Source: Agrococcus sp. SL85
GTDB taxonomy: Bacteria > Actinomycetota > Actinomycetes > Actinomycetales > Microbacteriaceae
Assembly: GCF_026625845.1 (NCBI RefSeq)
Contig: NZ_CP113066.1
Span: 2,418,001 to 2,482,000, forward strand
DNA length: 64,000 nucleotides
Reading direction: 5' to 3'
The notes under the pieces are model-generated. The model was not told the origin of the DNA. It worked only from the letters and a program-made list of their open reading frames with translations, and searched no databases. Positions 1 to 8,879 of this stretch are shown piece by piece. The translations under genes were made by a program, and so were the position numbers. The first letter of the stretch is position 1. Every line of letters begins with the position of its first letter.

Positions 1-838
1 CCCCGCGCAGCAGCAGCCCGCGCAGCCCGGCCTCACCGCCCCGATGGACCCGCGGCCCGACCACGGCGAATCGAGCTGGCGGGGCTCCGGCCGGCTCGTC
101 GGCCGCCGCGCCCTCATCACGGGCGGCGACAGCGGCATCGGCCGTGCCGTCGCGGTGGCCTACGCGCGAGAGGGCGCCGACGTCGCGATCGTCCACCTGC
201 CCGAGGAGGCGGAGGACGCCGCCGAGGTGCGGAGGCTCGTCGAGGCCGAGGGGCGCGCCTTCCACGCGATGGCGATCGACCTGCAGGACGAGCAGGGCTG
301 CGTCGACGCGGTCGCGGGCGCCATCGACGCGCTCGGCGGCCTCGACGTCGTCGTCAGCAACGCGGCGTACCAGCGGCAGCGCGGCGGCATCGAGACCTTC
401 GAGGTGGCGGAGGTGGAGCGCGTGCTGCGCACGAACCTCATCGCCGCCATCGTGCTCGCGCGCGAGGCCGTGCCGCACCTCGCCCCCGGCTCGTCGTTCA
501 TCACGACGACGTCGATCCAGGCGCAGGATCCCGCCCCGGGCCTCCTCGACTACGCGATGACGAAGGCGGCGCAGGTCGCCTTCACCGAGGCGCTCGCGAA
601 GGAGCTGGGGCCCAAGGGCATCCGCGTGAACGCCGTCGCCCCGGGCCCCATCTGGACCCCGCTGATCCCCGCGACCGGCTTCCCGGACGAGAAGGTCGCC
701 GAGTTCGGCCAGGACACCCCGCTCGGCAGGGCCGGCCAGCCGGCCGAGCTCGCGGGCGCCTACGTCTACCTCGCGAGCGAGGAGGCCTCGTACGTCTCGG
801 GCGCGGTCGTGCCCGTCACCGGAGGGAGGGGGTTCTGA
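1..838 (+). CDS. SDR family oxidoreductase, 5' end outside the window
   Basis: Short-chain dehydrogenase/reductase with a Rossmann fold, expected to reduce or oxidise an alcohol/carbonyl with NAD(P). The frame is open from base 2 and reads a Pro/Gln-rich tract ending in GLTAPM before the first ATG at 44. Relatives of this glucose/ribitol-type SDR subfamily (about 280-300 aa) carry such a QQQPGLTAP-like leader, so the true start lies left of the window and the ATG at 44 is internal. Visible motifs are the cofactor glycine motif [10 protein letters not shown], the NAA motif (SNAAYQ), and the catalytic YAMTK pair, with a C-terminal [10 protein letters not shown]. The stop TGA at 836-838 overlaps the next ATG by one base. 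The substrate cannot be told. Confidence 0.85.
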   Translation, partial: PAQQQPAQPGLTAPMDPRPDHGESSWRGSGRLVGRRALITGGDSGIGRAVAVAYAREGADVAIVHLPEEAEDAAEVRRLVEAEGRAFHAMAIDLQDEQGCVDAVAGAIDALGGLDVVVSNAAYQRQRGGIETFEVAEVERVLRTNLIAAIVLAREAVPHLAPGSSFITTTSIQAQDPAPGLLDYAMTKAAQVAFTEALAKELGPKGIRVNAVAPGPIWTPLIPATGFPDEKVAEFGQDTPLGRAGQPAELAGAYVYLASEEASYVSGAVVPVTGGRGF

Positions 839-1095
839 TGCCGAACCCGAGCATCAAGGACGAGGAGCTCTACCGGAAGCTCCGCGAGGAGGGGAGCTCG
901 GCGGAGAAGGCGGCCCGCATCGCCAACGCGGCCGCGCGCGACGGCCGGAAGGCCGTGGGCGAGCGCGGCGGCGACGCCGAGCCCTACGAGGACCGCACCG
1001 TCGCGCAGCTCAGGGCACGGGCGAAGGAGCTCGGCATGACGGGGTACTCGGACCTGCGCAAGGACGAGCTCATCGATCGCCTCAGGAACCACTGA
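838..1095 (+). CDS. Small Rho-N/SAP-like domain protein
   Basis: An 85-residue basic/acidic protein. Its C-terminal 35 residues ([30 protein letters not shown]) have the helix-loop-helix pattern of the Rho termination factor N-terminal/SAP-like fold, which binds nucleic acid. The N-terminal half ([15 protein letters not shown]) resembles the short KDxxxYexLR..G segment of small actinobacterial proteins of the DUF7218 type. Its ATG overlaps the SDR stop as TGATG, so the two are translationally coupled. Such SDR plus small-protein pairs are usually stress-associated, which is inference. No transmembrane segment or cysteine is present. Confidence 0.75.
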   Translation: MPNPSIKDEELYRKLREEGSSAEKAARIANAAARDGRKAVGERGGDAEPYEDRTVAQLRARAKELGMTGYSDLRKDELIDRLRNH

Positions 1096-1152
1096 GCTGG
1101 GCCCTGCGGGGCCGAGCACGCGCTCGGCGCGGAGGCTCGGCAGCCCTGACGC

Positions 1153-1164
1153 CGCAGCGTTGCG
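1153..1164 (+). promoter_or_regulatory. Candidate operator shared with the 7.2-kb operon
   Basis: The 12-mer CGCAGCGTTGCG (CGCA-N4-TGCG dyad) lies 101 bases before the malY-like start. The identical 12-mer is at 7111-7122, 84 bases before the ABC substrate-binding protein gene. Both copies sit in the only upstream gap of a sulfur-related operon. The binding protein is unknown and this is inferred from the repeat alone. Confidence 0.4.
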
Positions 1165-1253
1165 AAGTGTGAAGCGGGCGGCTGTCGCTCGCCCTCGGCG
1201 CGCTGTCATCCTTGCCCGACCCGAGCCGACCGGCCCGGGCCGAGGGGAGACGC

Positions 1254-2444
1254 ATGGCCGACCGATGTCGCGAGCAGCACGCGTTCGACGCGATCCGGCG
1301 GGACGACCTCGAGCGGCCGTCGAGCCGCAAGTGGAGCCTGCACCCCGGCACGATCGGGGCGTGGGTGGCCGAGATGGACTTCGGCACGGCACCCGCCGTG
1401 CGCGAGGCCCTGCAGCGCGCGGTCGTCGACGACGTGCTCGGCTACCTCTCCCCCGCGACCGCCGCCGACCTCGCCGAGGCGACCGCGCTCCACCAGGCGC
1501 GCGAGCACGGCTGGGCGATCGACCCCGAGCGCGTGCACGCGGTCTCGGACGTCATGGCAGCGCTCGGCGTCGCCGTCGAGGAGTACACGCCCGAGGGCTC
1601 GGCCGTCATCGTGCCGACCCCGGCCTACATGCCCTTCCTCACCTACCTCGAGCGGCTCGGCCGCCCCGTGGTGCAGGTGCCCGGCGTCGTCGTCGGCGGC
1701 CGCTGGCAGCACGACCTCGACGGGATCGACCGCGCCTTCGCCGCCGGCGCCCGCACGCTCGTGCTCTGCAACCCCCACAACCCCACGGGCACCGTGCTGC
1801 CGCGCGAGGAGCTGCGCGCGATCAGCGAGATCGTCGAGCGCCACGGCGGCCGCGTCTTCGCCGACGAGATCCACGCGGCCATCCGCTACGACGGCCGCGC
1901 GCACGTGCCCTACGCCTCCGTCTCGGCGGCCGCCGCGGGCCACGCGATCACGGGAACGAGCGCCTCGAAGGCCTGGAACATCCCGGGCCTGAAGGCCGCG
2001 CAGCTCATCACCTCGAACGAGGCCGACGAGGCCGTGTACCGGCGCTTCGGCTTCGCCGTCGTCCACGGCGCCTCGACGCTCGGCGTCATCGCCTCGGCCG
2101 CCGCCTACCGCGACGGCGGCCACTGGCTCGCGGGCACCGTGCGCTACCTGCAGGGCAACCGCGACCTGCTCGCGAGCCTCCTCGCAGCGCGCCTGCCGCA
2201 GGTCGCGTGGCGCCCGCCGGAGGCCACCTACCTCGCCTGGCTCGACCTCGCCGCGCTCGGCATCGACGGCAGCCCGGCCGAGCTCCTGCGCGAGCGCGCG
2301 GGCGTCACCCTCACCGACGGCGCGCTCTGCGGCGCCGGCTCCGAGCGGCACGTGCGGCTCGTGTTCGCGACCCCCGCGCCCGTGCTCGCGGAGGCCGTCG
2401 ACCGGCTCGCCGACGCGCTCGCCCCGGCGGGAGCCGCGCGGTGA
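1254..2444 (+). CDS. MalY/PatB-type PLP aminotransferase, probable cystathionine beta-lyase
   Basis: Fold-type I PLP enzyme of the aminotransferase class I/II, MalY/PatB subfamily. This group cleaves C-S bonds (cystathionine to homocysteine, pyruvate and ammonia). Family signs are the early WVAEMDF motif, the NPHNPTG substrate/PLP loop near residues 172-178, the FADEIHA strand and the Schiff-base lysine K239 in TSASKAWN. I chose the ATG at 1254 because GAGGGGAGA lies just upstream; an in-frame TTG at 1212 lacks a ribosome site. At 396 aa it has the family length. It is first in a methionine operon and overlaps the next gene by GTGA, supporting a role in making homocysteine. A pure aminotransferase role cannot be excluded. 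Confidence 0.88.
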   Translation: MADRCREQHAFDAIRRDDLERPSSRKWSLHPGTIGAWVAEMDFGTAPAVREALQRAVVDDVLGYLSPATAADLAEATALHQAREHGWAIDPERVHAVSDVMAALGVAVEEYTPEGSAVIVPTPAYMPFLTYLERLGRPVVQVPGVVVGGRWQHDLDGIDRAFAAGARTLVLCNPHNPTGTVLPREELRAISEIVERHGGRVFADEIHAAIRYDGRAHVPYASVSAAAAGHAITGTSASKAWNIPGLKAAQLITSNEADEAVYRRFGFAVVHGASTLGVIASAAAYRDGGHWLAGTVRYLQGNRDLLASLLAARLPQVAWRPPEATYLAWLDLAALGIDGSPAELLRERAGVTLTDGALCGAGSERHVRLVFATPAPVLAEAVDRLADALAPAGAAR

Positions 2445-3769
2445 CCGCCGTCGGGACCGTGGCCCCCGCCCGGACGCTCGGCTTCGAGACCCGCCAGGTG
2501 CACGCCGGCGCGATCCTCGACGCCGAGGCCGGCGCGCGCGTCACGCCCATCTACCAGAGCGCCGGCTACGTCTTCGACTCCTTCGACGACGGCGCCCTCC
2601 GCTTCGCCGGGCGCTCGGCGCAGCGCGCCTACTCGCGCAACGACAACCCCACGAACGTCGTCGCCGCGCGCCGCATCGCCGACCTCGAGGGCGGCCTCGA
2701 CGGCGTGCTCGTGGCGAGCGGCCAGGCCGCCATCGCAGCCGCGCTCGGCGGGCTCGCCCAGGCGGGCGACCGCATCCTCGCCGCCGACCGGCTCTACGAG
2801 GGCACGCGCGAGATGGTGCGCGGGCTGCTGCGCCGCCAGGGCCTCGCCTTCGACACCCTCCCGATCGACAGCGACGAGGAGGCGTGGGTCGCCGCAGTGC
2901 GGCCCGAGACGCGCGCGATCTACGCGGAGTCGATCGCCAACCCGCTCGGCGAGGTCGCCGACCTCGACCTGCTCGGCCGCGTCTCTGCTCGCACGGGCGT
3001 GCCGCTCGTCGTCGACAACACCGTCGCCACCCCCTACCTGAACCGGCCGATCGAGCACGGCGCCGCCGTCGTCATCCACTCCACCTCGAAGTGGCTCGGC
3101 GGCCACGGCTCCGTCATCGGCGGCGCGATCGTCGACGGCGGCTTCGACTGGGACGCCGAGCGGTTCCCGCACCTGCACGCGCCCCGGCCGCACGGCGCAC
3201 CCAGCTGGGTCGAGGCGTTCGGCCGCGGCGCCTACGGCGCGTACCTGCGCTCGGTCGTCGTGCTCGAGCAGGGCCCGACGATGCCGCCGACGAGCACCTT
3301 CCTGCTGCTGCACGGCATCGAGACGCTCTCGCTCCGCATGGAGCGGCACGTCGCCAACGCGCACGCCGTCATCGACGCGCTCGCCGGCCACCCCGCCATC
3401 GCGCGCATCCACCACCCCTCGCTCGACGCGGCGAGGGCGGAGGTCGTGGCACGGCTGCTGCCCGACGGCGCCGGCAGCGTCGTCTCCCTCGACCTCGCGG
3501 GGGGCCGCGACGCCGCCCGCGCCTTCCTCGACCGGCTGGAGCTCGTGAGCCAGATGACCCACATCGGCGACGTCCGCACGCTCGCGATCCACACCGGGAG
3601 CACCATCCACGGCAAGCTCGACGAGGAGGAGCGGCTCGCGCTCGGCGTCACGCCCGGCCTCGTGCGGCTCTCGATCGGCATCGAGCGGGCCGACGACATC
3701 GTCGCCGACCTGCTGCAGGCGCTCGACGCCCTGTCCGCAGGCACGCCGGGGACGGAGGCCGCAGCATGA
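2441..3769 (+). CDS. metY: MetY-type O-acetylhomoserine sulfhydrylase
   Basis: Cys/Met-metabolism PLP enzyme of 442 aa. The length and the start motif GFETRQVHAG..D..ARVTPIYQSAGY match O-acetylhomoserine (thiol)-lyases better than the shorter cystathionine gamma-synthases. It would make homocysteine from an activated homoserine and sulfide. The Schiff-base lysine is K217 in HSTSKWLGG; other family marks are YSRNDNPTN, the SGQAA loop and NPLGEV. The GTG start at 2441 overlaps the previous stop (GTGA) and the end overlaps metF (ATGA), so the genes are translationally coupled. Met versus Cys specificity is inferred from the MetF and MetE neighbours. Confidence 0.88.
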   Translation: MTAVGTVAPARTLGFETRQVHAGAILDAEAGARVTPIYQSAGYVFDSFDDGALRFAGRSAQRAYSRNDNPTNVVAARRIADLEGGLDGVLVASGQAAIAAALGGLAQAGDRILAADRLYEGTREMVRGLLRRQGLAFDTLPIDSDEEAWVAAVRPETRAIYAESIANPLGEVADLDLLGRVSARTGVPLVVDNTVATPYLNRPIEHGAAVVIHSTSKWLGGHGSVIGGAIVDGGFDWDAERFPHLHAPRPHGAPSWVEAFGRGAYGAYLRSVVVLEQGPTMPPTSTFLLLHGIETLSLRMERHVANAHAVIDALAGHPAIARIHHPSLDAARAEVVARLLPDGAGSVVSLDLAGGRDAARAFLDRLELVSQMTHIGDVRTLAIHTGSTIHGKLDEEERLALGVTPGLVRLSIGIERADDIVADLLQALDALSAGTPGTEAAA

Positions 3770-4674
3770 GCATCCGCTACTCCTTCGAGCTCTTCCCGCC
3801 CCGCGACGAGGCCTCGGCCGCGCGCGTGCAGGCGGCGGTCGACGCCTTCGTCGGCCTCGCCCCCGAGTTCGTCTCCGTCACCTTCGGCGCAGGCGGCTCG
3901 TCGACGCACCACTCGCTCGCGGTGCTGCAGCGCCTCCTCGACGGCGGCCAGAGCCCCATGGCGCACCTGACGTGCGTGGGCCTCGAGGTGCACGAGACGG
4001 CCCGGCTCGTGCGGCAGTTCCTCGACGCCGGCATCACGAAGTTCCTGGCCCTCCGCGGCGACGAGCCCAAGGACCCCGCGCACCGGCCCCGCACGACGCT
4101 GTCGTCCGCGGCCGAGCTCGTGCAGCTCATCGAGCGCGTCGAGAAGGAGCGCGTGCCCTACGCCGAGGTGCCGCTGCCGGGCCTGCGCTCGGTGGCGCTC
4201 GCGGAGCGCCGCGCCGCGGTCGAGATCGCGGTCGCCGCGTTCCCCAACGGCCACCCGGGCTCGGGCATCCACCGCAGCGACGTCGACGCCCTGCTCGCCA
4301 AGCAGGCGGCCGGCGCGACGATGGCGATCACGCAGCTGTTCTTCGACCCGTACGACTACGTGCGCTTCGTCGAGCTCGCCCGCACGAAGGGCGTCACGAT
4401 CCCGATCGTGCCGGGCATCGTGATCCCCACGTCGCTCCGCCGCCTCGTCCGCTCGGCCGAGCTCGCGGGCGAGGGCCTCCCGCAGGTGCTCGCCGACCGG
4501 CTCGAGCAGGCGAGCCCCGCGGATGCCGTGCGCATCGGCGTCGACGCGGCCGTCGCGCAGATCGCCGCGCTCGAGGAGGCCGAGGCCCCCTCGGTGCACC
4601 TCTACACCTTCAACGACCACCGCCCCGCCGTCGAGGTCCTCACGCGGCTCGGCGCCCTCACCCCCGCCGCCTGA
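3766..4674 (+). CDS. metF: Methylenetetrahydrofolate reductase
   Basis: TIM-barrel flavoprotein of 302 aa that reduces 5,10-methylene-THF to 5-methyl-THF with NADH and FAD, giving the methyl donor for the MetE encoded next. The N-terminal SFELFPPR signature, the SVTFGAGGSS strand, FLALRGDEPKD, the AFPNGHPGS loop and ITQLFFDPYDY are all MTHFR landmarks in the expected order. The ATG overlaps the metY stop by four bases, and metE begins 24 bases after the stop. Length is typical of bacterial MetF. No anomalies are seen. Confidence 0.95.
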   Translation: MSIRYSFELFPPRDEASAARVQAAVDAFVGLAPEFVSVTFGAGGSSTHHSLAVLQRLLDGGQSPMAHLTCVGLEVHETARLVRQFLDAGITKFLALRGDEPKDPAHRPRTTLSSAAELVQLIERVEKERVPYAEVPLPGLRSVALAERRAAVEIAVAAFPNGHPGSGIHRSDVDALLAKQAAGATMAITQLFFDPYDYVRFVELARTKGVTIPIVPGIVIPTSLRRLVRSAELAGEGLPQVLADRLEQASPADAVRIGVDAAVAQIAALEEAEAPSVHLYTFNDHRPAVEVLTRLGALTPAA

Positions 4675-4698
4675 GCGCGGACGACCCCAAGGAGCAGC

Positions 4699-6978
4699 AT
4701 GTCCACCACCGGTTCCCACCCGGCCGGCCCCTTCCCGGGCGGCACGATCCTCGGCTATCCGCGCATCGGGCGGCGACGCGAGCTGAAGCGCGCCCTCGAG
4801 GCGCACTGGCGCGGCGCGATCGACGACGCCGGCTTCCACGAGGCCGCGCGCGCCAACCGCGTCGCCGACCTGCAGCGCCTCGTCGCGCTCGGCCTCGACG
4901 CGACCGACGCCTCGATCCCCGTCGAGGCCGCGCACTACGACCACGTGCTCGACGCGACGATCACCTTCGGCGCCGTGCCGCCGCGCCTCCGCGGCCGCGT
5001 GCCCGCGGGCCTCGCGGGCGAGTGGCTGCTCGCGCGCGGCGCAGGCGACGACGCCCCGCTCGAGATGACCAAGTGGCTCGACTCGAACTACCACTACCTC
5101 GTGCCGGAGCTCGACGCCGAGACCGCCTTCTCGCTCGCCGACACCCGCATCGTCGACCGCTTCGTCGAGGCGGGCGAGGCCGGCGTGCACGGCCGCCCCG
5201 TCGTCGTGGGCCCCGCGACCTACCTCGCGCTGTCGAAGGCCACCGGCGTCCGCCCGATCGAGCTCGCCGACCGGCTCGTGCCCGCCTACGCCGCGCTCGG
5301 GGAGGCGCTCGCGGCCGCGGGTGCCACCTGGGTGCAGGTCGACGAGCCCGCACTCGTTGCCGACCTCGAGGACGTGACGCTCGCGGAGCTGCAGGCCGTC
5401 GCGCGCCGCGGCGCCGAGGCGCTCCGGGCCGCGGGCCTGCGGGTGCTGCTGCACGTGGGCCACGGCGACAGCGCCGGGCGCGTCGAGCCGCTCGCCGAGG
5501 TCGTCGACGCGATCGCCGTCGACCTCGTGCGCGGCTCCGCCCCCGCGGGCGACGGCGCGCTCGTCGCCGGCGTCGTGCACGGCCGCAACGTCTGGCGCAC
5601 CGACCTCGACGCCGCGCTCGACACGCTGCGCTGGCTCGCCGAGCGCCGCCCCGTCTCGGTCGGCACCTCCACGAGCCTCCAGCACGTGCCGCACGACCTC
5701 GCCGCCGAGACCTCGCTCGAGCCCCGTCTCGTCTCCTGGCTCGCCTTCGCCGACCAGAAGGTCGAGGAGGTCGTCGCCCTGGCCGCCGCGCTCCGAGGCT
5801 CGGTCGACGAGGCGCGCTTCGCCGACTCCCGCGCCGCGCTCGCCGACCGCGCCTCGGCGCCGGGCGTGCGCGACGGCGCCGTGCGCGACCGCCTCGCGGC
5901 GCTGCCCGAGGACGCTCGCGAGCGCGCCCCCTACGCCGAGCGCGACGCGCAGCAGCGCGCCTCGCTCGAGCTGCCGCCGCTGCCGACCACGACGATCGGC
6001 TCGTTCCCGCAGACGGGCGACATCCGCGTCGCCCGCGCCCGCCACGCGCGCGGCGAGCTCGACGACGCCGGCTACCGCGAGGTGCTGCGCGCCGAGGTGC
6101 GCCGCGTCGTCGTGCTGCAGGAGGAGCTGGGCCTCGACGTGCTCGTGCACGGCGAGCCCGAGCGCAACGACATGGTGCAGTACTTCGCCGAGCACTTCGA
6201 CGGCTTCGCCGCCACCGAGCACGGGTGGGTGCAGTCCTATGGCTCGCGCGCCACGCGCCCCTCGATCCTCTGGGGCGACGTGTCGCGGCCGGAGGCCTTC
6301 ACGGTCGAGTGGATCGCATACGCGCAGTCGCTCACCGACAAGGTCGTGAAGGGCATGCTCACGGGCCCCGTGACGATCCTCGCCTGGTCGTTCGTGCGCG
6401 ACGACCAGCCGCTCGACCGCACGGCCGACCAGGTGGCGCTCGCGCTCGCCGACGAGATCGCCGACCTGGAGGCCGCGGGCATCCGCATCGTGCAGGTCGA
6501 CGAGCCGGCGCTGCGCGAGCTGCTGCCGCTGCGCCGCGAGGCGCGCCCGGCGTACCTCGAGTGGTCGGTGGGCGCGTTCCGCCTCGCGACCGCGGGCGCG
6601 GCGCCGGCCACGCAGATCCACACGCACCTCTGCTACTCGGAGTTCAACACCGTCGTCGCCGCGATCGACGGCCTCGACGCCGACGTGACGAGCATCGAGG
6701 CCGCGCGCTCGAAGATGGAGATCGTCGAGGCGCTGCAGGCGCACGCCTACGGCCGCGGCATCGGCCCGGGCGTCTACGACATCCACTCGCCCCGCGTGCC
6801 GGGCGCCGAGGAGCTCGACGAGCTGCTCGCCACGGCGACGGCCGGCATCCCCGAGCCGCTGCTGTGGGTGAACCCCGACTGCGGGCTCAAGACGCGCGGC
6901 TACGACGAGACGGTCGAGAGCCTCCGGAACCTCGTGGAGGCGGCGGAGCGCGCGCGGGCGGCGGTCGCCGTGCGCTGA
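4699..6978 (+). CDS. metE: Cobalamin-independent methionine synthase
   Basis: 5-methyltetrahydropteroyltriglutamate-homocysteine methyltransferase, 759 aa, the usual length for the two-barrel enzyme. The N-terminal barrel opens with GYPRIGRRRELK; the C-terminal barrel has TTTIGSFPQT, HGEPERNDMV and GMLTGPVTIL. Zinc ligands are visible as H643 and C645 in IHTHLCYSE and C728 in NPDCGLKTRG. AAGGAGCAGC before the ATG is a good ribosome site. It is the last gene of the operon, with a strong hairpin 14 bases after the stop. No cobalamin riboswitch is seen upstream of this gene. Confidence 0.96.
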   Translation: MSTTGSHPAGPFPGGTILGYPRIGRRRELKRALEAHWRGAIDDAGFHEAARANRVADLQRLVALGLDATDASIPVEAAHYDHVLDATITFGAVPPRLRGRVPAGLAGEWLLARGAGDDAPLEMTKWLDSNYHYLVPELDAETAFSLADTRIVDRFVEAGEAGVHGRPVVVGPATYLALSKATGVRPIELADRLVPAYAALGEALAAAGATWVQVDEPALVADLEDVTLAELQAVARRGAEALRAAGLRVLLHVGHGDSAGRVEPLAEVVDAIAVDLVRGSAPAGDGALVAGVVHGRNVWRTDLDAALDTLRWLAERRPVSVGTSTSLQHVPHDLAAETSLEPRLVSWLAFADQKVEEVVALAAALRGSVDEARFADSRAALADRASAPGVRDGAVRDRLAALPEDARERAPYAERDAQQRASLELPPLPTTTIGSFPQTGDIRVARARHARGELDDAGYREVLRAEVRRVVVLQEELGLDVLVHGEPERNDMVQYFAEHFDGFAATEHGWVQSYGSRATRPSILWGDVSRPEAFTVEWIAYAQSLTDKVVKGMLTGPVTILAWSFVRDDQPLDRTADQVALALADEIADLEAAGIRIVQVDEPALRELLPLRREARPAYLEWSVGAFRLATAGAAPATQIHTHLCYSEFNTVVAAIDGLDADVTSIEAARSKMEIVEALQAHAYGRGIGPGVYDIHSPRVPGAEELDELLATATAGIPEPLLWVNPDCGLKTRGYDETVESLRNLVEAAERARAAVAVR

Positions 6979-6991
6979 CGCGCGATCCCGG

Positions 6992-7025
6992 GCGGCGCCC
7001 GTCGACTGCGGTCGGCGGGCGCCGC
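6992..7025 (+). terminator. Hairpin terminator after metE
   Basis: A 10-bp perfect stem (6992-7001 with 7016-7025, GCGGCGCCCG and its complement) continues through a G-U pair and four more pairs (CGAC/GTCG) to a TGCG tetraloop. It begins 14 bases after the metE stop. There is no T-run, as is common in high-GC actinobacteria. Confidence 0.7.
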
Positions 7026-7037
7026 TCGCGTCCCGGG

Positions 7038-7080
7038 GGTCTCGAGACGCGAGCCGCCTCCGGCGGCGCGCTCCTCGACC
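7038..7080. repeat. Intergenic palindromic element
   Basis: Imperfect hairpin: outer arms GGTCTCGAG (7038-7046) and CTCGACC (7074-7080), inner 10-bp arms (7049-7058 and 7062-7071, nine of ten pairing) and a TCC loop, followed by AGCGGGAGG. From memory, elements ending CTCGACCAGCGGGA are dispersed between genes in Microbacteriaceae; this was not checked. I found no second copy in the window by eye. Confidence 0.4.
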
Positions 7081-7110
7081 AGCGGGAGGGGCGGCGAGCG
7101 TCGTGTGTGA

Positions 7111-7122
7111 CGCAGCGTTGCG
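7111..7122 (+). promoter_or_regulatory. Second copy of the CGCAGCGTTGCG motif
   Basis: Exact match to the 12-mer at 1153-1164, placed 84 bases before the start of the substrate-binding protein gene. A possible TTGCTT element follows at 7154-7159, but no convincing -10 is seen. Candidate shared operator for a sulfur-related regulon. Confidence 0.4.
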
Positions 7123-7194
7123 GCGCGGTGTGCGGGCCGAGCGGCGATCGGCTTTGCTTGTGGCAGCACCAAGCATCGCTTATGGAGGTCCCGC

Positions 7195-8865
7195 ATGGTC
7201 CACATCCCCTCGCCCGCGGAGCGACGCGGCCGCCGCACCGCGCTCGTCGGCGCCGTCGTCACCGCCCTCGCGCTCTCGGCCTGCTCCGCGGGCAACGCCG
7301 CGGCTCCGCAGGCCTCCGGCGACGGCCCCGTCACCGGCGGCACGCTCACCTACCTCGAGCACCAGGCATACACCTCGCTGTACCCGCCGAGCGCGGGCTT
7401 CTACCCGAACGGCGCGCTCGTCAACAACCTCACCGCGCGCCTGCTCCACCAGGACCCGGAGACGCTCGAGCTCGAGCCCTGGATCGCGACCGCGCTGCCC
7501 GAGGTCAACGAGGACGCCACCGAGTACACCTTCGACATCCGCACCGACGTGACCTACTCCGACGGCACCCCGCTGACCGCCGAGAACGTCGTCGCCAACC
7601 TCGACCTCTTCGGGCAGGGCGACACCGACCGCGCCCTCATCGTCTCCGAGGCCATCAACAGCTACGAGGGCGGCGAGGTCGTCGACGACGACACCGTGCG
7701 CTTCACCTTCAGCGCCCCCTCGCCCGGCTTCGCGCAGGCGGTCTCGACCATCAACTCGGGCCTCCTCGCCGACGCGAGCCTCGAGCTCGACGCCGAGGGC
7801 TTCGGGCCGGGCAACGCGACCGAGGTCATCGGCGCGGGCCCGTTCGTCGTCGAGTCGGAGGAGGTGGGCACCTCGATCCGCCTCGCCGCCCGCGAGGACT
7901 ACGCGTGGGCGCCCGCCTCGGTCCCCAACCAGGGCCGCCCCTACGTCGACGCCGTCGACATCGTCATCGCTCCCGAGGACAGCGTGCGGATCGGTGCGCT
8001 CACCGCCGGCCAGGCCGACATCGCGCGCCAGGTCGAGCCGCAGAACGAGCAGGAGGTCGCGGCCGCCGGCCTCGAGATCGTCTCGGCGCAGACGAACGGC
8101 GTGAACAACGGCCTGAGCCTCCGCTTCGACCACCCGCTGCTGCAGGACATCCGCGTGCGCGAGGCGCTCATCGCGGGGATCGACCGCGAGGCGATCGTCT
8201 CGTCGATCTTCTCCGACCACTACCCGCTCGCCACCTCGTCGCTGTCGCGGACCGCGCTCGGCTACGTCGACCAGGGCGACGCCTACCGGTACGACCCGGA
8301 GGCCGCGAACGCCCTGCTCGACGAGGCCGGCTGGGAGCTCGGCGGCGACGGCATCCGCACCCGCGACGGCGAGCGCCTGCACCTCGTCGTCAACGAGGCG
8401 CTCCCGCAGCCCCGCTCCCGCGACGTCATCACGCTCGTCGCGCAGCAGCTGCGCGAGATCGGCGTCGAGCTCGAGCTCTTCCAGGGCGACCAGGCCGCGC
8501 AGACCGCCGCGAGCGCCGACGTCGACCAGATCCAGATCTACCACTCGATGGTCGGCCGGGCGGACTTCGACGTGATCAAGAGCCAGTTCTCGATCCAGAA
8601 CCGCAACACGCTCCGCAACGTCGACGACGCGGGCGCGCCGATCGACGCGCAGCTCGAGGACCTGCTGCAGGCCGTCGCCTCCGAGCCGACGACCGAGGGC
8701 AGGCAGGAGGCCTCCGCCGCCGTGCAGGCCCACCTGACCGAGCAGGCCTACGTGCTGCCGTTCTTCGAGGAGCCGCAGGTCTACGGCGTGCAGCCGCGCG
8801 TGCACGGCTTCCTCACCGAGTCGGTGGGCCGCCCCTCGCTCGCGGCCGTCTGGCTCGAGGGCTGA
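7195..8865 (+). CDS. ABC transporter substrate-binding lipoprotein, KPN_01854-like
   Basis: Extracellular solute-binding protein family 5 (dipeptide/oligopeptide/nickel type), 556 aa. The N-terminus is a lipoprotein signal with lipobox LSAC, lipidated at C30. The mature part starts GGTLTYLEHQAYTSLYPPSAGFYPNG and contains YTFDIRTDVTYSDGTPLTAENV and TEVIGAGPFVV, usual family-5 landmarks. GGAGGT sits six bases before the ATG. It opens an eight-gene operon with two permeases, a dual ATPase, a luciferase-like monooxygenase and AhpD-like proteins. That set matches my recollection of the conserved KPN_01854-KPN_01858/Avi_7169-Avi_7170 neighbourhood. The ligand is unknown; a sulfur-containing small molecule is a guess from context. 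Confidence 0.85.
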   Translation: MVHIPSPAERRGRRTALVGAVVTALALSACSAGNAAAPQASGDGPVTGGTLTYLEHQAYTSLYPPSAGFYPNGALVNNLTARLLHQDPETLELEPWIATALPEVNEDATEYTFDIRTDVTYSDGTPLTAENVVANLDLFGQGDTDRALIVSEAINSYEGGEVVDDDTVRFTFSAPSPGFAQAVSTINSGLLADASLELDAEGFGPGNATEVIGAGPFVVESEEVGTSIRLAAREDYAWAPASVPNQGRPYVDAVDIVIAPEDSVRIGALTAGQADIARQVEPQNEQEVAAAGLEIVSAQTNGVNNGLSLRFDHPLLQDIRVREALIAGIDREAIVSSIFSDHYPLATSSLSRTALGYVDQGDAYRYDPEAANALLDEAGWELGGDGIRTRDGERLHLVVNEALPQPRSRDVITLVAQQLREIGVELELFQGDQAAQTAASADVDQIQIYHSMVGRADFDVIKSQFSIQNRNTLRNVDDAGAPIDAQLEDLLQAVASEPTTEGRQEASAAVQAHLTEQAYVLPFFEEPQVYGVQPRVHGFLTESVGRPSLAAVWLEG

Positions 8866-8879
8866 GGCGGGAGGTGAGC

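Noticed and set aside
1206..1250. TTG start at 1212 for the MalY-like gene
   Set aside because: No ribosome site precedes it, whereas GAGGGGAGA lies just before the ATG at 1254.
3232..7176. Long open frame on the minus strand opposite metY-metF-metE, one of many across the window
   Set aside because: High GC keeps antisense frames open; the encoded protein is Arg/Ala/Gly-rich with no domain, while the plus-strand genes show complete families.
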